Shown piece by piece: positions 42,680-45,145 of a stretch of 45,145 bases of DNA. A model generated the notes under the pieces. The model ran no database searches, had not been told where the DNA came from, and saw nothing but the letters and a program-made list of their open reading frames with translations. Made by a program: the position numbers and the translations under genes. The stretch spans positions 1 through 45,145 of the forward strand of contig CAUSCF010000016.1 of NCBI GenBank assembly GCA_963530295.1. The letters run 5' to 3'. How positions within the stretch are numbered: the first letter of the stretch is position 1; each line of letters begins with the position of its first letter. The stretch comes from JABCPE02 sp963530295 (GTDB lineage: Bacteria > Bacteroidota > Bacteroidia > Flavobacteriales > Weeksellaceae).

Positions 42680-45145
42680 TTAAATACTTTGTTTTCCTGC
42701 CAAAATAGGACTCAGCCATTTTCTAGCAAATTCCTCATCTACGCCCTTTCTTTCGGTATAGTCTTTCAGCTGGTCTTCACAGATTTTACCAACTCCGAAA
42801 TATTTTGCCTTTGCATTAGCAAAATAATACCCCGAAACCGCCGCCGTAGGATACATCGCCAGACCAGCATCCATCAGCTCTATACCGATAGTCTCTTTCA
42901 CTTTCAGAAGTTCCCAAATGGTAGCCCTTTCCAAATGGTCTGGACATGCTGGATAGCCTGGCGCAGGGCGGATACCTTTATACTCCTCATCTATCAACTC
43001 CTCATTGCTAAGGCTCTCATCCGCTGCATATCCCCAGTATTCTTTTCTCACTTTCCAATGCAGAAATTCCGCAAACGCCTCCGCAAACCTATCCGCTAGA
43101 GCCTTCGCCATGATGGTGGAATAATCATCATTTTGGGCTTCATAATATTTCACCAATTCATCCGTACCGAAACCAGCCGTCACTGCGAAAGCACCTATAT
43201 AATCCTGTTTACCAGTGCTTTGCGGCGCTATAAAGTCCGACAGAGCGAAATACTCCTTCCCTGCCGATTTTTTCAACTGCTGGCGAAGTGTTCGGAAAAC
43301 AAATTCTTCCCCATCTTTATCTAAAATAATATCATCTCGTTCATTAGAATTAGCTGGGAAAAGCCCAAAAATAGCCTTGGCTTTAAGCAATTTTTCGTTT
43401 AAAATTTTATCTAAAATCACCTGTGCATCAGCCCAAAGTTCACGAGCTTGCTCCCCTACTTTTTCATCTTCCAAAATATCTGGATATCTGCCGTGCAAAT
43501 CCCAGCTTCGGAAAAACGGAGACCAATCCACGAAAGGAAGAAGCTCACGGAAATCCTGATTTTCAATCACTGTAATTCCTAATTTTTTAGGCTTAATGAT
43601 GGTTTCGTTTTCCCAGTCTATTTTAAATCTCTTTTCCCTTGCTTCCTCTATGGATACATATTCTTTGTCTGTTTGTCTCGCCAAAAATTTCTCTCTGAAT
43701 TCATCATATTCCTTCTTAAGCTCTTTTTTGTATTCAGCAGATCTTTCTTCGCTCAATAGCGAATTTACTATATTCACCGTTCGCGAGGCATCTCCACCAT
43801 GCACCACGGTATTTCGGTATTTTGGCGCAATTTTCACAGCGGTATGGGCTTTGGAAGTCGTTGCACCTCCTACCAACAGCGGAAAATCCAGATTTTGCCT
43901 GTCTAATTCGGATGCTACATATTCCATTTCATCCAAACTCGGCGTAATCAAACCACTCAGCCCAATGATATCCACCTTTTGTTCTATCGCTGTCTGAATG
44001 ATTTTTTCACAAGGCACCATCACACCTAAATCTATGATTTCGTAGTTGTTACACGCTAGCACCACACCCACGATATTTTTACCAATATCATGGACATCGC
44101 CTTTCACCGTCGCCAAAAGAATTTTACCATTAGAAGGCTTGGAAGTGTCTTTTTCTGCTTCTATAAAAGGCTCCAAATAAGCCACTGCCCGTTTCATTAC
44201 CCTTGCAGATTTTACCACTTGCGGAAGAAACATTTTTCCACTTCCGAAAAGGTCTCCCACCACGCTCATCCCAGTCATCAGGTTGATTTCTATCACATCC
44301 AGCGGTCGTCTTGCTTCCTTCAAAGCCGCTTCCATATCTTCCTCTATGAATTTATCCACGCCTTTTACTAATGAATATGTAATTCGTTCCTGCAAAGGCT
44401 GTTCGCGCCAAGACAGGTCTTCTACTTTTTCTTTTTTGACTGATTTTACTTTTTCGGAATAATCCAACAAACGCTCCGTAGCATCATCTTTTCGGTCTAG
44501 TATCACATCTTCTACCAGTTCCAAGAGGTCTTTAGGAATTTCATCATAGACTTCCAGCATCGTAGGGTTTACAATTCCCATATTCATCCCTGCTTTTATG
44601 GCATGATACAGAAATACCGAGTGCATGGCTTCCCGCACCGCATCATTTCCTCTAAAAGAAAACGAAACATTAGAAACTCCACCGCTCACAGACACATATG
44701 GAAGATTCTGGCGAACCCACCTTGTTGCTTCTATAAAATCAATTGCATTTCGCCTATGTTCCTCCATTCCCGTAGCCACAGGGAAAATATTAAGGTCAAA
44801 AATAATATCCTCTGGCGGAAAACCTACCTTATCCACCAAGATTTTATACGAGCGTTCCGCTATCTCTATTCTTCGCTGGTAATTATCGGCTTGGCTCACT
44901 TCATCGAAGGCCATTACAATAACTGCCGCACCGTATCTTTTTATAATTTTCGCTTGGCGGATAAATTCCTCTTCTCCCTCTTTTAAACTAATAGAATTCA
45001 CCACCGATTTTCCCTGAACCACCTGCAAACCAGCTTCTAAAATCTCCCATCGGGAAGAGTCTATCATAATCGGAATACGAGCAATATCAGGCTCTGAAGC
45101 TATCAGATTGAGAAATTTCACCATCGAGGCTTTCCCATCTATCAG
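42680..45145 (-). CDS. metH: Cobalamin-dependent methionine synthase, C-terminal part (cut by the window end)
   Basis: MetH methylates homocysteine with 5-methyl-THF through a cobalamin cofactor. The visible 821 residues start inside the pterin-binding domain (IPIMIDSSRW, VSVSGGVSNVSFSFRGN). The cobalamin domain carries VKGDVHDIGKNIV, with the cobalt-ligating His at about visible residue 352, and GLSGLITPSLDEM. The SAM-dependent reactivation domain follows (RPAPGYPACPDH, AVSGYYFANAKAKYF). The frame is open to the window edge. An upstream homocysteine-binding domain is not visible; in many flavobacteria it is a separate gene, which cannot be checked here. It lies upstream of the OMP remnant and metF. 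Confidence 0.96.
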   Translation of the reverse strand: MIDGKASMVKFLNLIASEPDIARIPIMIDSSRWEILEAGLQVVQGKSVVNSISLKEGEEEFIRQAKIIKRYGAAVIVMAFDEVSQADNYQRRIEIAERSYKILVDKVGFPPEDIIFDLNIFPVATGMEEHRRNAIDFIEATRWVRQNLPYVSVSGGVSNVSFSFRGNDAVREAMHSVFLYHAIKAGMNMGIVNPTMLEVYDEIPKDLLELVEDVILDRKDDATERLLDYSEKVKSVKKEKVEDLSWREQPLQERITYSLVKGVDKFIEEDMEAALKEARRPLDVIEINLMTGMSVVGDLFGSGKMFLPQVVKSARVMKRAVAYLEPFIEAEKDTSKPSNGKILLATVKGDVHDIGKNIVGVVLACNNYEIIDLGVMVPCEKIIQTAIEQKVDIIGLSGLITPSLDEMEYVASELDRQNLDFPLLVGGATTSKAHTAVKIAPKYRNTVVHGGDASRTVNIVNSLLSEERSAEYKKELKKEYDEFREKFLARQTDKEYVSIEEAREKRFKIDWENETIIKPKKLGITVIENQDFRELLPFVDWSPFFRSWDLHGRYPDILEDEKVGEQARELWADAQVILDKILNEKLLKAKAIFGLFPANSNERDDIILDKDGEEFVFRTLRQQLKKSAGKEYFALSDFIAPQSTGKQDYIGAFAVTAGFGTDELVKYYEAQNDDYSTIMAKALADRFAEAFAEFLHWKVRKEYWGYAADESLSNEELIDEEYKGIRPAPGYPACPDHLERATIWELLKVKETIGIELMDAGLAMYPTAAVSGYYFANAKAKYFGVGKICEDQLKDYTERKGVDEEFARKWLSPILAGKQSI

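Noticed and set aside
42405..42719. A 104-residue intact gene between metH and metF
   Set aside because: Its first half is an out-of-frame reading of a signal peptide and TDRPDQ motif and overlaps the metH coding end. Only the last 50 or so residues look like real protein, so it is annotated as a pseudogene.

Overview
The window is AT-rich chromosomal DNA from a member of the Bacteroidota, class Flavobacteriia, most likely a Weeksellaceae-type organism (Chryseobacterium, Riemerella, Bergeyella and relatives). Four things point there: a full-length sprA (outer-membrane translocon of the type IX secretion system), flavobacterial-style lipoproteins and porins, no Shine-Dalgarno sequences, and several promoters with the Bacteroidota -7 element TAnnTTTG. 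No tRNA, rRNA, integrase, transposase or CRISPR array was seen. The species is not determined.

Left block (1-21979), mostly housekeeping. After the tail of an unidentified acidic protein come era-aroB (+). A minus-strand series follows: ruvA-sprA-lipoprotein and a SemiSWEET gene, with a yejK/ndpA-like gene upstream of ruvA. lipB (+) converges on a small porin (-). A minus-strand carbon-metabolism block, tkt-fbaA-gdx then glpX-rpe, covers the non-oxidative pentose phosphate and fructose-bisphosphate steps. A two-component system (TPR histidine kinase plus NarL-type regulator) lies upstream of it, and an outer-membrane beta-barrel gene (+) with a structured leader closes the block.

Centre (about 22018-37300), a defence island, all on the minus strand and visibly more AT-rich. 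It has two modules. The first is a McrBC modification-dependent restriction system (22191-25254). The second is a tightly packed five-gene operon (25565-34473): C5-cytosine methyltransferase, MORC/paraMORC GHKL ATPase, Z1-domain helicase-like ATPase, DUF4420-like PD-(D/E)XK nuclease and AIPR protein. Upstream of it sit an AlbA_2/HATPase/winged-helix protein with a TPQV-repeat linker and a membrane protein with a GAF-like domain. Copies of one palindromic repeat lie at the module boundaries (22018, 25383, 36257). The two longer copies each carry a terminator-like palindrome followed by a -7 promoter box, so they look like insulator-plus-promoter units. They could also act as homologous-recombination sites for exchanging modules.

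Right block (37360-45145), housekeeping again: dnaK, a long-chain acyl-CoA ligase, metF, a decayed outer-membrane protein gene between metF and metH, and the C-terminal part of cobalamin-dependent methionine synthase metH, cut by the window end.

The best candidate for an under-described system is the methyltransferase-MORC-Z1-DUF4420-AIPR operon. Its gene classes fit the MORC-type restriction-modification neighbourhoods predicted by comparative genomics (Iyer, Abhiman and Aravind, 2008). I know of no settled mechanism for this five-gene form.
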